A stretch of DNA of 64,000 nt from Trametes villosa (GCA_002964805.2 PUDQ02000010.1:3286001-3350000); one strand, 5' to 3'; shown: positions 1 through 12,380, counted from the first letter of the stretch. Notes: a model not told the origin generated them from the sequence alone. Translations and numbers: made by a program.

Positions 1-470
1 TTAGACTTATGGACGCTGGCTAGTACGAACGGCACCCTTTGTCTGTAATTATAATTTGGCTCGAGAGAAGGCACCGCTCGCGGAAGTTGACACCACTGTC
101 GGTCGGCAGCGGTCGGAGGCTGGCTGGAGTTCGGGCACCCCGCGCTGGGCCTCTGCACCATTCACAAGCTAGAGATGCAGCCCGACAATCCCTGCGCCGT
201 CTCCCCGGTTGCTCTGCGTTCACGCCTAAGCACGCCTAAGCAGTATGCCGTTCACGTCTTCCCTGTGGGTTGATTCAAATACACCCTTGGCCCCTCGCAA
301 TGACTCTACGTCACATAATTTAAATTACAGCCAGAGTGTTTCAGCGCCTCTCCCGCCTCCACCGAATTCGCAGCTCTCCAAGAGCGTGAGTCGATCATCG
401 TCGTGGAAAGTGTGCGTTGCTGCACTAGGGTCTCGGAAAGGGGGCAAAAATACCCTACGGATAGCGCTAG

Positions 471-558
471 TTCCCACTAGCCGACTTGAACGACTGACCT
501 CGTCATTACACGATTGGATCGTACTAGTGACGCGCTCTACCAGCTGAGCTAAGCGGGA
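471..558 (-). tRNA. tRNA-Thr (anticodon AGT) with a 15-nt intron
   Basis: The minus strand folds as a full cloverleaf. The acceptor stem is TCCCGCT with AGTGGGA plus discriminator A, the anticodon stem is CGTCA/TGACG, and the T arm is AGTCG-TTCAAGT-CGGCT. The A box (TAGCTCAGCTGG) and a B box (GTTCAAGTC) are present. The 22-nt anticodon loop is explained by a canonical 7-nt loop CTAGTAA interrupted after position 37 by a 15-nt intron, which gives anticodon AGT. A TTTTT run follows on the minus strand within about 25 nt and would stop Pol III. A second copy lies at 47109-47196 on the other strand. Structure and anticodon are read directly from the sequence. Confidence 0.93.
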
Positions 559-704
559 AGTTATACGTCGCCCCCCCATTACTTACCAGATCGTTTGACC
601 CAACTGTGCACACCCGTGATAAATTACTCCGCACAACACACAACAAGTACTGCAGCCAGACCACACGCACAACGATGTTAAGAACTACGTACACTACGAC
701 TCAG

Positions 705-3700
705 CTACGCAGTCAGAATCCGGAATGGGTCGGAGCCGCCCCCCTCGAGGCCCGCAAGGACCGCCTGGCGCACCGCGGCGAGGTAGTCGCCAAGCCGCCG
801 CCCGGCTTGGCTCGAGAAGTCGTCGTAGAGCCGGTAGCGCGAGTCGGCGACGGTGTTGACGAGCGAGAGCGCGTGCTTGAGGTTTCTGTGAGGAGAAGAG
901 GGAGTGAGCATGCGAGGCGCGGGTGAGAGATGGGCGGAGGGAGGAGTATGGGCACAAGGTTATCGGGAGGTAAGGGCAGAGGGAAACGTACTCTGGGATG
1001 CGGCTGCGCGAGTTGACGAGCGTCGCGTGGAGGCGGATGATCAGCTCAGGGATGAAGATCTGGCGGATGCGCGCGAGGTCACGGGCACGCTTCACACCTG
1101 TGCAGCCCCCTCAGTCAGCCTTCGGTCTTCAGCGATGGGGCGCAGGAGAGCTTACCGGTGCTGCGCGACTCGGGGTCCGAGACGAGCCAGTCCGTCGTGA
1201 GCAGCTTCACGACCTGCTCGTGCGCCTGCTCGATCAGCGTCTGCAACTCCCCCGCACAACGTCAGCACCACGCATACATCCCAGACGAAAGAGGGGGGAG
1301 AGGCGCACCTTGTAGTCGCTGAGCCACGCGGCGCGCGTGTCCTTGTTCATCTGCGGCTGCTCGAGCGCCTCGCACTCGGTGACGCGCGCGAGCGCGCCCC
1401 ACACGCCGAAGAACTGGCGGTAGTGCATGTACTCCGTCGCCTCCTCCTCGGGCTCGCGCAGCGTGCCGAGCTCCGGCGGGAGCATGTCCAGGAGGAGGCG
1501 CGCTACTTGCACGCGGCCGTGGCCTAGGGGTTGATGTGGGGTCAGGTGTGTGATGCAAGGGAGTTGCAAGGGAGGAGAGATGAGGGGGCGTACCGAGGAA
1601 GTAGCGCAGGATGACGTTGGTCTGCTCGAGCGCAGTGTCGTACGTGCTGTCGAGGAACGTCGTCCACTCGATCGACCGCACGAGCAGCCACTCTGGGTCT
1701 GTCGGGGCTGGCTCCACCCCGCTGATATACGGCAACGGGCCCTTCGTCGGCAGCAATATCTAAATACGTCGATACCGTGAACACAATCATGGTTGTCCAC
1801 GAGAAACAGCGGAGACGTACGGTGAACGCCTTCTCGATCGTCCGCTCAGCGGTGACAATAGCGACACGCTCAATATCGAGCCCATGCTCCCGCGCACGCG
1901 TGAGCGCGAGCCGACGCTCGTTGACATCTGCGGAGAGCTCGAGCGAGGTGAGGAACAGAGCATACCGCTCCACTGCGTTGTCACCGAGCGCCCCGGCGTA
2001 CATCGCGATCAGCTCGCGCTGGCCTGCCGCCTAATGGCACCGCAAAGTAGAAGTTAGTGACTGTCAAGGTACAATGCGGTGAGGGGCGTACCTCGAGCAC
2101 TTGCAGGTACGCCTCAAGGATGATTTGTATCGCGAACGGCGAGACCTGCATGTCGATCATCTGGAGGAACAAACATAGGTGCGCGAAGAAGCGCGTCATT
2201 GTCGTGTACCTGTAGACTAGTTAAAATATGCAAGACATGGGGTGCGAGTTCAGCTTACTCTGGAGATGAGACGTATGTGCCTTCTTGAAGGCCACTTGCG
2301 AAGGCCTCGAGCAGCGCGTCCGTCCGGTCAAGGATGATGTGCAGTTGCGACACATGATATGGGTTGTCCGCAGGCGCGCTGTACCGTTACTTGAGCGTCA
2401 CATTCCTGTTTAACCAGAGTATGCACGTACCCCTCGGCGGTCTGCACGTTCGAGAGCGATTCGAGCGCCTGGACGACCTCGTTCTCCCACTCCTCATCGA
2501 CCTCTTCCTCCGTACCCCGCACCGCCAGGGCCGCCGCACCGCTCTCCAGCGCACCCAGCCCGTTCTCCCAGAAGCACTCGCGCTCAATTGCGGCGAGTCC
2601 GACGCTTAACCGCTCTTCGCACGACAGACTGACGAGGGCCCACAGGTGGTCTTCCCATGTCCGCGCGACGGCCTTCAGAGATATCGACGTCTGTGGAGTG
2701 GGCGCGAGCGCGGCGTATAGCGCGCGCTCTGTAGGGGAGAGGGTGTTGCTGAGAGCGGCCTGGGAGCATATCTTCTTCCATAGTCGTCGCCGGACGTTCC
2801 CGTGCCACTGTTGCGAGTCCTCCGCATCCTCGTCGTCCATCGCGTCTACCTCGCGGGGTTCGTTCGCTGCGAGTGCGCATGTGGGATGAGTGGGCGCATA
2901 CGGGTGCAGCGGAGGGTAAACACGTACCGATGGCTCTCCATTGGAATAGCAGGGCACCGCGAATGCTAGCGGCTCGCCATGGCTGGTTCGCCTTCCGACA
3001 CAGCTCAACCGCCTCGTCGAGTTGGCCCGCGCGAACATGCGCGTATAGCGCCTGGAGCACGGCTTTCTCGTATACCTGCACGCAGACATGAGCATCGGCG
3101 CAGGCGGCACCCATGCAGATCCACCGAGACAAGTACTCACCGCGTCGTCAGGTGCAAGCCCCTTCTCCTCAACGCCATCCCTGTTGACCGCATCGGGGTC
3201 CAGCTCAGCCACCAGCCCGGTACCCGTCCTGCCCGTGCGCTTCCCCTGTAGGACCGCATTTCGTGTAAACCTCCAGTAGCCGTTGGTGGCTCCGGGGTCG
3301 AGGGAAGCGGGGGAGGGCGCGGAGTCGTGTAACCATTCGCGCACAACAACGAGTTCGGAGAGGAGGGGTGATGAGTGCATGATTGATTGTGCAAGCGTGG
3401 CGGGTGGCGTGTAGGGGTTCGCGGCGAGCAGTTCGCGGGGGTGGGGGAACTCTGGGGGTGTCGTCTTGCGTAGTCTTCGGAAGGTCAAGATTAGAAAACG
3501 CAGCCATTCGACGGGATCACGTACGACATAAGGGACTGCAGCAGAGCCCAGGTGTCGCTCTCCATCTTCAGGGCTTCAAGTTCAGATATTGAGATCGAAC
3601 TGTCCGTCCCAGAGGCGTCCTGCAGCTCTGATAGCCTACATACAAGGTTAGTATACACATGCAAGACGCGCCATATAGCATATGTGCATACTGTTGGCTG

Positions 3701-3822
3701 CATATCTCACGAAGGCGCGGCGCGAAGCCAGTCTCAGGGTGGAGGAGTGCCTCGAGGTCATCCTTGTTGGCCTGACAGACAGACAGTACTTCGGCGCAAG
3801 ACGCGTACAGAGCCTCCGCCAT
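705..3822 (-). CDS. NUP107: Nuclear pore complex protein Nup107/Nup84
   Basis: This gene encodes a scaffold nucleoporin of the Y-shaped Nup107-160 (yeast Nup84) complex, which forms the outer rings of the nuclear pore. It has about ten exons on the minus strand. The start ATG at 3822 opens with MAEALYASCAEVL, a short N-terminal helix typical of fungal members. Family landmarks are LLSELVVVREWLHDSAP, then EKAVLQALYAHVRAGQLDEA and ELCRKANQPWRAASIRG, which is the most conserved Nup84/Nup107 segment. Later exons carry helical repeats (MTRFFAHLCLFLQMIDM, ILEAYLQVLE, WLLVRSIEWTTFLDSTY, RARDLARIRQIFIPELI) and end with DPFRILTA and a stop at 705. I see no frameshift once introns are removed. One donor near 3520 (GTGATC) is atypical, so that joint is less sure. 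It is a single-copy housekeeping gene among duplicated accessory genes. Confidence 0.93.
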
Positions 3823-4203
3823 CAGGTTGGAGTTTCTCAAGCGCAGTCGGGATGAAGCAGAGTTCTGGTCTTGACAAGGATTGCGTGAGGGGTAGACCGG
3901 GGGATGGAGGAGCAGCAAGGTGCGCGAGAAACAGGCGCCCACGCGCGCGACGCGACGGTGGCTGGGCGCTAGCGCTACTACGCACTCACTCTGATCAAGG
4001 CTACATGTGCTCATGAAGCGTATCCCGAAAATGCCTCAGGTAGGGCCAGCATTGATACAGGGTGAGCGAAAGTGACATCGGTACAGTAACGGTTCAGCAC
4101 GAGCCAAATTCTAAGTACAGGCAAACGATGCCGTTCGTACTAGTAGTAAACACCGTCCGGGTAACCCCGCAAAAGTCCAAGGAACCCAGCTCTGCCCCAC
4201 CAA
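3823..4203. other. Intergenic gap
   Basis: The 380 bases lie between the Nup107 start and the end of the first F-box-like gene. They probably hold the Nup107 promoter and the 3' UTR of the neighbour. I see no gene or clear TATA box. Confidence 0.6.
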
Positions 4204-5654
4204 TCAAGCATAGATCTCCGGCTTGTTGCGTACAACCACTTCGACCGTGTACGGCGCAGCCAACCCGCCACGCGTTTCACCTTGGCGTGTCGCCGCTGCA
4301 CCTCTCACGATCGCAGCATACGTCTCCACCGCGTCCTCATCTTGTTCCCCTTCGGACGGCGAAACCAACGCGACCGGCTGTGAGCGCCATTTGACAAGCG
4401 CAGACGGAGTGAGGGGCTCCAGGACGATCTTCGCATGCACGAGGCGCGACCAACATCCACAGTCCAAGGCGCGGAGCAGATTGGTCCACGCCGCCGTATT
4501 CGCCCCCGCGTCCGGGGGAACGCGCAGCACGAGCTCGAGCGACTCCAGAACTGGGCATTTCACTACGTCCGGCAGGTTCGTTGTGTCACTGTCCGGTACA
4601 GCTCGAAGCTCCGGGGACAGATTCGATAGCATGGCCAAGAAGATGTCGATCATCTTAGATGCAGATTGGACTGGCCCAAGCGTGCACCATGGGTCGTAGC
4701 GAAGGCGAAGGGAAGGCTGGGAGAGCAAATACCGCATAGACGCGATGAATGTGCTTGACGCAGAGTCCCAGGTATCGTCCCCTGCAAGCCGTCGAGTCAG
4801 TAACGCGTTCTGACGCGGATCAGCAGATGCGTACCAGTCGCACTGATTCTCCTCAAACCGACAGCCTCGGTCAGGGTGATCTCCACGTGCTGTAGGTTGG
4901 CGTTGCCCGCATACATGACGTCTATCCACTGACGCCGACGCCCGAGATCCTCAAGGGAGAGAGCGACTTCACGCAGTGTTGCGCCAGGTCCTACGTATCG
5001 GGAGTACCTCAAGGCTGTCAGCAACGCGAGGGCCGGGCGGGGCACGCTGCTGCTGCGGTGACCGCGCTTCTCCACATCCACGACGCGCAGTATCTTCAGT
5101 CGACGGAGACGTGCCACGAGGTCTTCCATGCTCGGTCCGTCGCGGGGTACGAGGGGGGACCCCCTCGGCCCCGTCTCGCTCGGTGAGAGGGACACGAAAG
5201 ACAGCACGTCCAGCGCAGGAAGCTCGCACACAAAGCGTAGCAAGCGCCGCGGGGAGTCGACGAGGAGATGCGAGAGCGTGAGGACGCCCAGATTGGGGAG
5301 GTGGCTGAGGTCGATGGGCAGGGGAAGCAGCGCTTGTGGGGCTTCGCCTTCGCCAACGAGTGGTCCGCAGATGTGGATGGAGTGAACGAGCGCGGCAAGA
5401 TGTGAGACCGGGGGGAATGCTTTCACGAAGTCTGGCAGCTCCACGGAGGAGCCTTCGGAGATATGGAGCACAATCTCGTGTGAGAGGTGGTACGAGGCGG
5501 AAGGCGTGAGTAGAGAGTCTGGGTGGGCGGGGTCGTCGGTGAGAGCACACGCGACGAGTGCGCGCCAGTCGTCGTGCAGGAAGTCGATAATTCGATCCGT
5601 GAGCTCTCCTGGAAGTGACGGGGAGGTGTTCACTGGAGCGAGCGAGCGCGACAT
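4204..5654 (-). CDS. F-box-like protein, tandem copy 1
   Basis: Two exons. The ATG at 5654 is the first one in frame; the reading frame upstream has only a TTG. Residues about 14-30 read LPGELTDRIIDFLHDD, which fits the F-box-like opening that is very abundant in Agaricomycetes and would bind Skp1 in an SCF ubiquitin ligase. The CRxW part of that motif is replaced by an acidic insert. The remainder is leucine-rich without regular repeats: LPNLGVLTLSHLL, LESLELVLRV, KIVLEPLTPSALVKW. Exon 1 ends after ISATG and joins GDDTWDSAS across an intron at about 4798-4850. The C terminus is VEVVVRNKPEIYA. It is a close paralog of the gene at 5945-7413, which has the same intron. Substrate and role are unknown, and F-box function is inferred from the N terminus only. 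Confidence 0.8.
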
Positions 5655-5944
5655 GGCGGCGAGTTGGGGAATGAAGGCCTGCACTAGGGAGGTAAAATGA
5701 ATGAGCGAGGACTTAATAGCCAACGACGGACTTGATAGACGCAGCCTGCGCTTCGATTGCGCTGCAACCCATACGCTGCGAGATGCTATGTTGTTGCCAA
5801 CAAGTGACAGATCTCACGCAAACACGCAGATGACGAGAAACGGAGAAAGAATGCAGACCAAGTGAGTCTTTCGTAGCCAATGTCCACAGACCCAGAAAGC
5901 GTTCGAAAAGTCCTGTAATAGTGCAGGGAGCCCGGGTCTACAAT

Positions 5945-7413
5945 TTAAGCAGTCTCAATCAGCGGCTTGTCGCGAACAACCACTTCAACCGCGCAACGCG
6001 CAACCGGCTCGCCACGGTGTTCGTTTTCGACCGTCGCCACGACGCTGCGCACGACGGCGGCGTACGCCTCCACCGCGTCTTCCGCATCTTGTTCCTCCGA
6101 GGACGGCGCGACCAATGCGCGAAGCTGAGAACGCCAGGTCCCGAGAGCGGACGAAGGAAGGGGCTCCAGGACAATCTTCACGTTCGCGAGGCGCGACCAG
6201 CACCGAGAGTCCAAGGCCTGGAACAGTGCCGTCCATACCGTCGGATTCGCCGTAGCGTCAGGGGGAACGCGTAGCACAAGCTCGAGCGATTCCAAAGCTG
6301 GGGAGTGCACGATGTCCGACGTATCGGATTCCTGGACATGTTCGCGCAGAGAGTCAAGCTCCACGGACAGATTGGACATCAGGGCCAAGAAGACATCGAT
6401 CGTCTCGGTTGCAGACCGGTCAGACCCGGGGGTGCGCCATGGGTCGTAGCGGAGGCGGAGGGAAGATTGGGACAGTAGGTGAGCCATGGAGGCGACGAAC
6501 TCTCGCGACGAAAAGTCCCAAGTCGCGTTCCCTGCCAAATATCAGATTAACAATGTGTTCGTACGGCATCTGGCTAGGCGATATACGTACCAGTCGCGCT
6601 AGTGTCGCTCAAACCGATGGTCTCGTACAGGGTGACCTCCGCGCGCTGTAGTTTGGCGTTGTTCCGGCACAGATCCTCTATCCACCGGCTTCGGCGCACA
6701 ACGTCATCTACGCAGAGGACGAGCTCGCGCGGTGCTGGGCTAGAATTCATGTCCCGGCAGTAGCCCATGATTTGCAGCAATGAATCAGGCGGGCTGGGCG
6801 CGTCTCTATCGCGCTCCCGAAGGCAGATCCATTCGACGTCGACGATGCGCAACACCTCTAGCTGTGGGACACTTTTCTTGAGTTCTTCTATGCTCGGTCC
6901 GATGTCGGGTGCGAGGAGATAGTCTCCGGGTGTCCTTTCCTTCGGCGCGAGGCCCACAAGGGATAGCTCTTCTAGCGCGGGAATCTGGCACAAGAAGCGT
7001 ATGAAGCGCGCAGGGGCGTTGATGAACAGATGCGAGAGCGCGAGCGAGCGTAGGTTGGGAAGGTGGCCGAGGTCGATGAGTAGAGGAAACATCGCGTGTG
7101 GGGCTTCGTGTTCGCTAACGGGTGGCCCGCGAATGTGGATGGAGCAGACGAGCTCGGCGAATGACGAGCCTTTGGGGAAGGCTTTCAGGAAGTCGAGGAT
7201 CTCCGCATGGGAGCCTGAGATCTGTAGGACAATGCTGCGCGAGAGGTGGTACCGGGCGGATGGGACGAGCAGAGAGTCGGCATCTGTGGGGTCTGCAGTG
7301 CGAGCGCACGCCACGAGCGCGCGCCAGTCGTCGTGTAGGAAGTCGATGATGCGATCCGTGAGCTCCCCTGGGAGTGTTGGAGCAGCGTGCTCTGGGACGA
7401 GCGGGGGCAACAT
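5945..7413 (-). CDS. F-box-like protein, tandem copy 2
   Basis: This is a paralog of the gene at 4204-5654, on the same strand and with the same two-exon layout. The ATG at 7413 gives a short lead before LPGELTDRIIDFLHDD. The C-terminal half aligns closely with copy 1: SSLRLRYDPW, LESLELVLRVPPDA, VKIVLEPLPSSAL, VEVVVRDKPLIETA. The exon joint ISATG/GDDTWD of copy 1 corresponds to TSATG/GNATWD here, with donor GTACGT near 6594. Both copies lack the usual CRxW of the F-box motif and carry an acidic stretch (ADPTDADS here) at that place, so this change predates the duplication. About 290 bases separate the two genes. It is likely a cytosolic or nuclear SCF adaptor by family; no target can be read from the sequence. 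Confidence 0.8.
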
Positions 7414-8530
7414 GGTCGAGGGGGGAGGTGGAAAGCTATAGGTGAGTACCTAATACATCGGCGGATCCGATAGAGTCAACCTGGGTTTGAATTGCGCTGC
7501 GAGATGCTGTGTTATGCCGGCTTGACGCCCATAGAAGCGAGACAAGAGGACGTTCTAGAGCCTGCGCTCTCACCATACGGATCGAATGCATTACGACCTG
7601 GAGCATCGACGTGTATAACGTATATCCCTAGGGGACGTTCTCAGTTTGGATTGACACCAACGGAGAGAACCGCCCACTGCAAATATGTCAGAAAGTCGAC
7701 ATCGAACAGATGAAATTCTGGCACTCAACGTGAGAGTTTGGCGTGTCTTCGGCCTGAGAATGCTCGAGTATCGGCCGGGCACCCACGGGTGGTTTGTTGG
7801 GTCTACGAGATAAGCCGAATTGAGCGCACAACTATTTGAAACGTGCAGCAACATGCTCTCGCGAGGAGGCACTGCAAGGACGCACCCGCAGCGAGAACGC
7901 TGTACGACGTCGTTGATCAAGTTCGTGGTAGCAGCAGATGTCCGTTGCGGCAACCATGACAGGCCTCGCTCCATTGCGACGGCGAAACGCGGCGATGGGC
8001 ACGCCACAGGCTCCATCCCTGGCTTGGCGAGGACTGCGATGAGTGACCGCAGGAGAGCGTTGAGGCGGGGCCTCTGCACCAGGGCCTCGCCTCTCCAAGT
8101 TATTCGTCAGTTTTGTACTGCGCATTGGGTATCGACTGCTTGAATATGTTGCGCAAGTTCTGCCTTGACGTCGGCGGCAACGACTACTGAAATGTAGTCC
8201 GCATTCATGAACCTATAAACCTTGAGGTAGGCTGAGTTCCTCTCGCCCCAAGAGTGCAGGACAAATATTGACGTACCCGCATCTCGCATAATCTCGGAAG
8301 GTTGAGTAAGCCTATAGACGTTTCGTTCTTCCGGGATGTCTAGTACGAAACTAGCGCGTTTTGCTTAGAATTACCGGGTCGAACTTCCAGGTAGGTGTAA
8401 ACATGTAGCAAGCATGCATCATTAATGTTGAGGCTCATATCTGAGCTTGAGTTCAGGAAATACCGACGACATGCAGAATGTAACGACACGAGAGAAAGAG
8501 AGAGAAAGAGAGTAGAAGTTAAAGTTTGCG
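7414..8530. other. Intergenic region, possible gene remnant
   Basis: There is no convincing gene here. On the minus strand between about 7820 and 8289 two frames give protein-like stretches (KVYRFMNADYISVVVAADV, then LRSLIAVLAKPGMEP). They could be exons of a small or decayed gene, but I found no recognisable domain and no paralog in the window. A GA-rich microsatellite (agagaaagagagagaaagag) lies near 8490. Confidence 0.4.
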
Positions 8531-9216
8531 CACGCGAGAGCGCCGGTACCACCCGGAGCGGGCGCTAACAAGTACTGCTGGTATCCTTCTTCCCGACACC
8601 GCCATCATCAACTCGTCAAATACGTGATCAAATCTTCTTCTCTTCTCGAGAACTAGAGGCTCGACCAAAGTATGCTATCGTGCATTAATTATGCGCACAG
8701 CTACCGTTCGTATCGCCTTAAAAAGCATCCCGTAGGGATATACGCGTATATCGCCAGTACTTACTGCCGAAAGGCAGCAGGTCGGAGCGGACAGGCCCTG
8801 GTTATGTAGTATGTTCCTTTCTTCGTCAATGTGCATATTCATATCGAATGAACACATTGATTTCCCAGAGTATCGACACACGCGCACATCTCCGGTGCTT
8901 CCACCATGATGGCCCGTCTACAAGCCATCCACAGGCCGTGCCACACAGGCGCCACCGTCACCACTGCGCGGACGGCTGCGAACAAATTGTTGTAGAGACC
9001 TCGAGTCCCATCCGCATCCATGGCGTTATTGTGGAATGATTGTGAGGATCCACAACTCGGCGATGAGCACGGATACCGGCTGCCGATGAAGTCCCCCTCC
9101 AGCTGGGCCGCTTAGGTTCGCAGTAAGGCCGGCCCTCGTTACGAAGCCGAACCAACCGGCAGTGCTGCTATCCACGAGTCGAAGCCGCATTGCTCCGTGA
9201 TGCATACAACGGGCAG

Positions 9217-9223
9217 TATATAA
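9217..9223 (+). promoter_or_regulatory. TATA box of secreted beta-rich gene copy 1
   Basis: TATATAA lies 132 bases before the ATG and is kept in the second unit at 11145. Confidence 0.7.
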
Positions 9224-9348
9224 GGAGTACGTATCCCGTCGAGATTCCCCAGCACTCTGCGAGTCCTCACATTTGCCTTCTTACGTCTTTCTTCCGCCTC
9301 TCTCAGGGTCCCACCCCACGCAATTCGCCTTTCACACATTCAGCAAAC

Positions 9349-10219
9349 ATGTTCGCCCGCTCGTTCTTCATCCTCTCCGTGCTTAGCTCGGCGCTTGCCC
9401 TCTACACCAACGTGCCCCGTGGGTACGACGCCTCTTTGGGAGCTCGCGATGACAGCCCCTCCGACCAAGATTTGTTGAACTCGTGCCCCGGAGGGCCGGG
9501 CTCCAAGGCGGTCGAGCGCGCTGACAAGTGTACCTTGGTACGTCTTCTTCGCGGTTCCGCTCGTGCCCTCTAACCCTGGTGCCCCCAAAGACCAACATCA
9601 AGACCAACCCTAACACGCGCACGTTTGTCGTTCTCGGGGACCCCCAGCTCAAGTGCGTGCGATGTATCGTGTCGAATTGCCGTTCTGGAAAGCTCACATT
9701 GTTATTTAGCTGCGGTGGCGCCACAGACCCTGTCAGCGTCACGCTTGGCGGCCAGCAGACAGTTACCCAGACTACATCTGTTGACGCTAACATCGGTGTG
9801 AGCCTCGAGGGCGTCACGATCGGCGGCGGCGCGTCGAGCTCGAGCTCGACCGCCAACACGGTGTCGAAGTCGATCACCTACACCGTCCCCCCTGGGCGCC
9901 AGGCCGTGTACGTCGCCGGTACCGCGCAGCAGTCGCAGACCGGTAACGTCCAGGTCAACTACGGCGACCGCCAGTTCGGCCACTTCATCGTGCGTACATC
10001 GTAGGCTTCGGTGGCTTCGTTCGCCAATTGACTCTTCGACGGGTGAATGTAGTGGTTCACTGGTGCGACGGTGACCCAGCTCACGCCGATCCCGAGCGAC
10101 GTCCAGTTCGACGTTCACGAGACCGCCTGCGGTACGTGTTCAGCTTCACTCGTGTCGCCATGCGTGCTGATACGTCGGTTGTAGGCACCGATCCTCGCGA
10201 CCTCAACAACCACAGCTGA
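9349..10219 (+). CDS. Small secreted beta-rich protein, copy 1
   Basis: Five exons: 9349-9537, 9591-9652, 9710-9989, 10053-10131 and 10185-10219, with clean GTNCGT donors. The start MFARSFFILSVLSSALAL is a signal peptide of about 18 residues, so the product is secreted. A conserved opening with QDLLNSCPGGPGS follows, then NTRTFVVLGDPQLN, the core CGGATDPVSVTLGG, and the strands VSKSITYTVPPGRQAVYVAG. It ends with HETACGTDPRDLNNHS. Four cysteines are shared by the family members in this window (SCPGG, CTL, CGG/CGN, TACG). Alternating Ser/Thr and hydrophobic residues suggest long amphipathic beta strands, somewhat like the stem region of aerolysin-fold proteins; that is inference only. Function is unknown. 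The closest paralog is at 11284-12161 and more distant ones are at 60219-61170 and 62394-63366. Confidence 0.85.
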
Positions 10220-11144
10220 GCACGTCCCACGGGATTATGGGCTATCATGGGGCGTTGGCACATTCCGCCTGCTGTCTGTTCGGGCCCTTATTGCTACGAC
10301 CTTGTTATGACGGCATGACTGTATTGTACTACAACCCGGATAGTACCACGGTACCTAATACGATGGATGTGGAAGGTATTGAGGTTGGCTGACCTGGGGA
10401 CCGAAAGGGAGTCAGCGCGCCGTCAGCATGCAAGAGCGCCGGCACCACCCTCGGCGGGCGCCAAACGTCTAGTGACCCTAACTTCTCGACACCGCCATGA
10501 TCAACTCCTCGTCAAATACATGATCAGATCTGCGTCTCTTCTCGAGAGAACAAGGCTAACTGGAGGCTCGACCGAAGTATGCTACCGTGCATCATACGCG
10601 CAGCTAACATTCGCATGGTCCGAAAAGCATCTCGCAGGGATATGCTATACCGCTAGTACTGCCGACTCGCAGGCAGCAGGCCTTCCGACCTGATTATGGT
10701 ATGTGCCTCTCTTCATCAACATGCATATTCATATTGACCGTACACTTTGATTGCCAAGAGGATGCACACACGCGCTTCCCTCCAGTGCCTCCACCATCAC
10801 CGTGATGAGCCGTCCACAAGCCGGGACACGGTCCATAGGCCGTGCCAGACAAACGCCACCGTCACCACTGCGCGGGCGACTGCGAACGAACTCTGTCTTA
10901 GAGGCGGTCTTGGGCCTCCTTTGCCTTTGCATAGTCGCCGTGGAATGATTGCGAGGATCCACAGCCCAGCCACAACTCGGCGATGAACGCGGATACCGGA
11001 CGTCGATGAGACCCTCGAGGCCGGCTGGGCGACTCAGATCCGCTCTTAGGCGGATCCCCGTTACGACGCCGCACCATCCGGCAGTGCTGCGTTCAACGGG
11101 TTGCGAGCACATTGTTTCGCGATGACTTGGCAGGCGGCGGGCAG

Positions 11145-11151
11145 TATATAA
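11145..11151 (+). promoter_or_regulatory. TATA box of secreted beta-rich gene copy 2
   Basis: TATATAA lies 139 bases before the ATG, in the same setting as at 9217. Confidence 0.7.
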
Positions 11152-11283
11152 GGGGTGCGTATCCCGTCGAGATTCTCCAGCACTCTGCGAGTCCTCACCT
11201 TTGCCTTCTCACGTCTTCGATCTTCTGCCTCTCTCAGGGTCTCATCCCACGCAATTCGCCTTCTACATACGCAGTCAGCAACC

Positions 11284-12161
11284 ATGTTCGCCCGCTCGTT
11301 CTTCATCCTCTCCGTGCTTAGCTCGGCGCTTGCCCTCTACACCAACATCCCCCGGGGGTACGACGCCTCTCTGGGAGCGCGCGATGACACCCTCACCGAC
11401 CAGGACTTGTTCAACTCGTGCCCCGGAGGGCCCGGGTCGAAGGTGGTCGAGCGCGCTGATAGGTGCACCCTGGTACGTCTGTTTCTCGGTTTCTACCCGA
11501 ACTGTTTCCAACGCTCGTGCTTCCGAAGATCAACATCAAGACAAACCCCAACACGCGCACCTTTGCCGTCCTCGGCGACCCCCAGCTCAAGTACGTTTAA
11601 CACGCCCACTCGAATTTCTGTTTTGTAAGCTCATGTCGCTTTGCAGCTGCGGCGGTGCCACGGACGCCGTTACCGTCACCCTTGGTGGCGAGCAGACGGT
11701 CACGCAGACTACGACCGTCGACGCCAACATCGGCGTGAGCCTGGAGGGCATCTCTATCGGTGGCGGCGCGTCGTCGTCGAGTTCGACCGCCAACACGGTC
11801 TCGAAATCGATCACCTACACGGTCCCCCCGGGTCGCCAGGCCGTGTACGTCGCCGGCACCGCGCAACAGTCGCAGACCGGCAACATTCAGGTCAACTACG
11901 GCGATCGCCAGGCTGGCCACTTCGTCGTGCGTATTCTCATATGCTCGGGCTCACCGCTTCGGTGTCTGATGGGCTTTGCGGCGTGTTTCTTTAGTGGTTC
12001 ACTGGTGCGACTGTCACCCAGCTCACGCCTATCCCAGACGACGTCCAGTTCGATGTCCATGAGACCGCCTGCGGTACGTACTCCACTTTCGTCGCGCCTT
12101 CCCGTATACTGATACGTTGGGTACAGGCACCGACCCTCGCGACTTCAACAACCACAGCTAA
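11284..12161 (+). CDS. Small secreted beta-rich protein, copy 2
   Basis: This is a tandem duplicate of the gene at 9349, with the same five exons: 11284-11472, 11529-11590, 11647-11926, 11995-12073 and 12127-12161. The signal peptide is identical for the first 18 residues. Coding differences are few and mostly conservative (DDTLTDQDLFNSC, NTRTFAVLGDPQLN, GGISIGGGASS-like core, TDPRDFNNHS end). Exon 2 is again 62 nt and splits an Asn codon before CGG. The exons look intact and are likely functional. Introns have diverged more than exons, which suggests selection on the protein. Its stop lies 700 bases before the Helitron start. Function is unknown, as for copy 1. Confidence 0.85.
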
Positions 12162-12380
12162 GCGCACCCCACGGATGATAGGCTTCCATGGATCATTGGC
12201 ACGTTCTGCCTGCTGTCTGCTTGGGCTCTTTTTTGCTACGACCCTGTTACGACGGCATGACTGTATTGTACCACGATACCACGGTACCTAATACGACGGA
12301 TGTGGAAGGCATTCACGTTGACTGCTCGGCGAGGCCCTGGAAGAAAGTCGTGCTGCCAATCGGCGCAAAGGCGTAGGTAA

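Larger units (their letters stand above)
8530..12380 (+). repeat. Tandem segmental duplication, two 1.9 kb units
   Basis: Unit 1 (about 8530-10430) and unit 2 (about 10431-12380) match over promoter, gene and 3' flank. Anchors visible in both are the GAGCGCCGG-type start near 8535/10432, CCACCGTCACCACTGCGCGG near 8955/10860, the block from the TATA box through TATCCCGTCGAGATT near 9217/11145, and GACGGCATGACTGTATTGTA downstream of each gene near 10310/12252. The start codons are 1935 bases apart. Coding parts are closer than flanks, as expected for an old duplication under selection. Confidence 0.85.
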
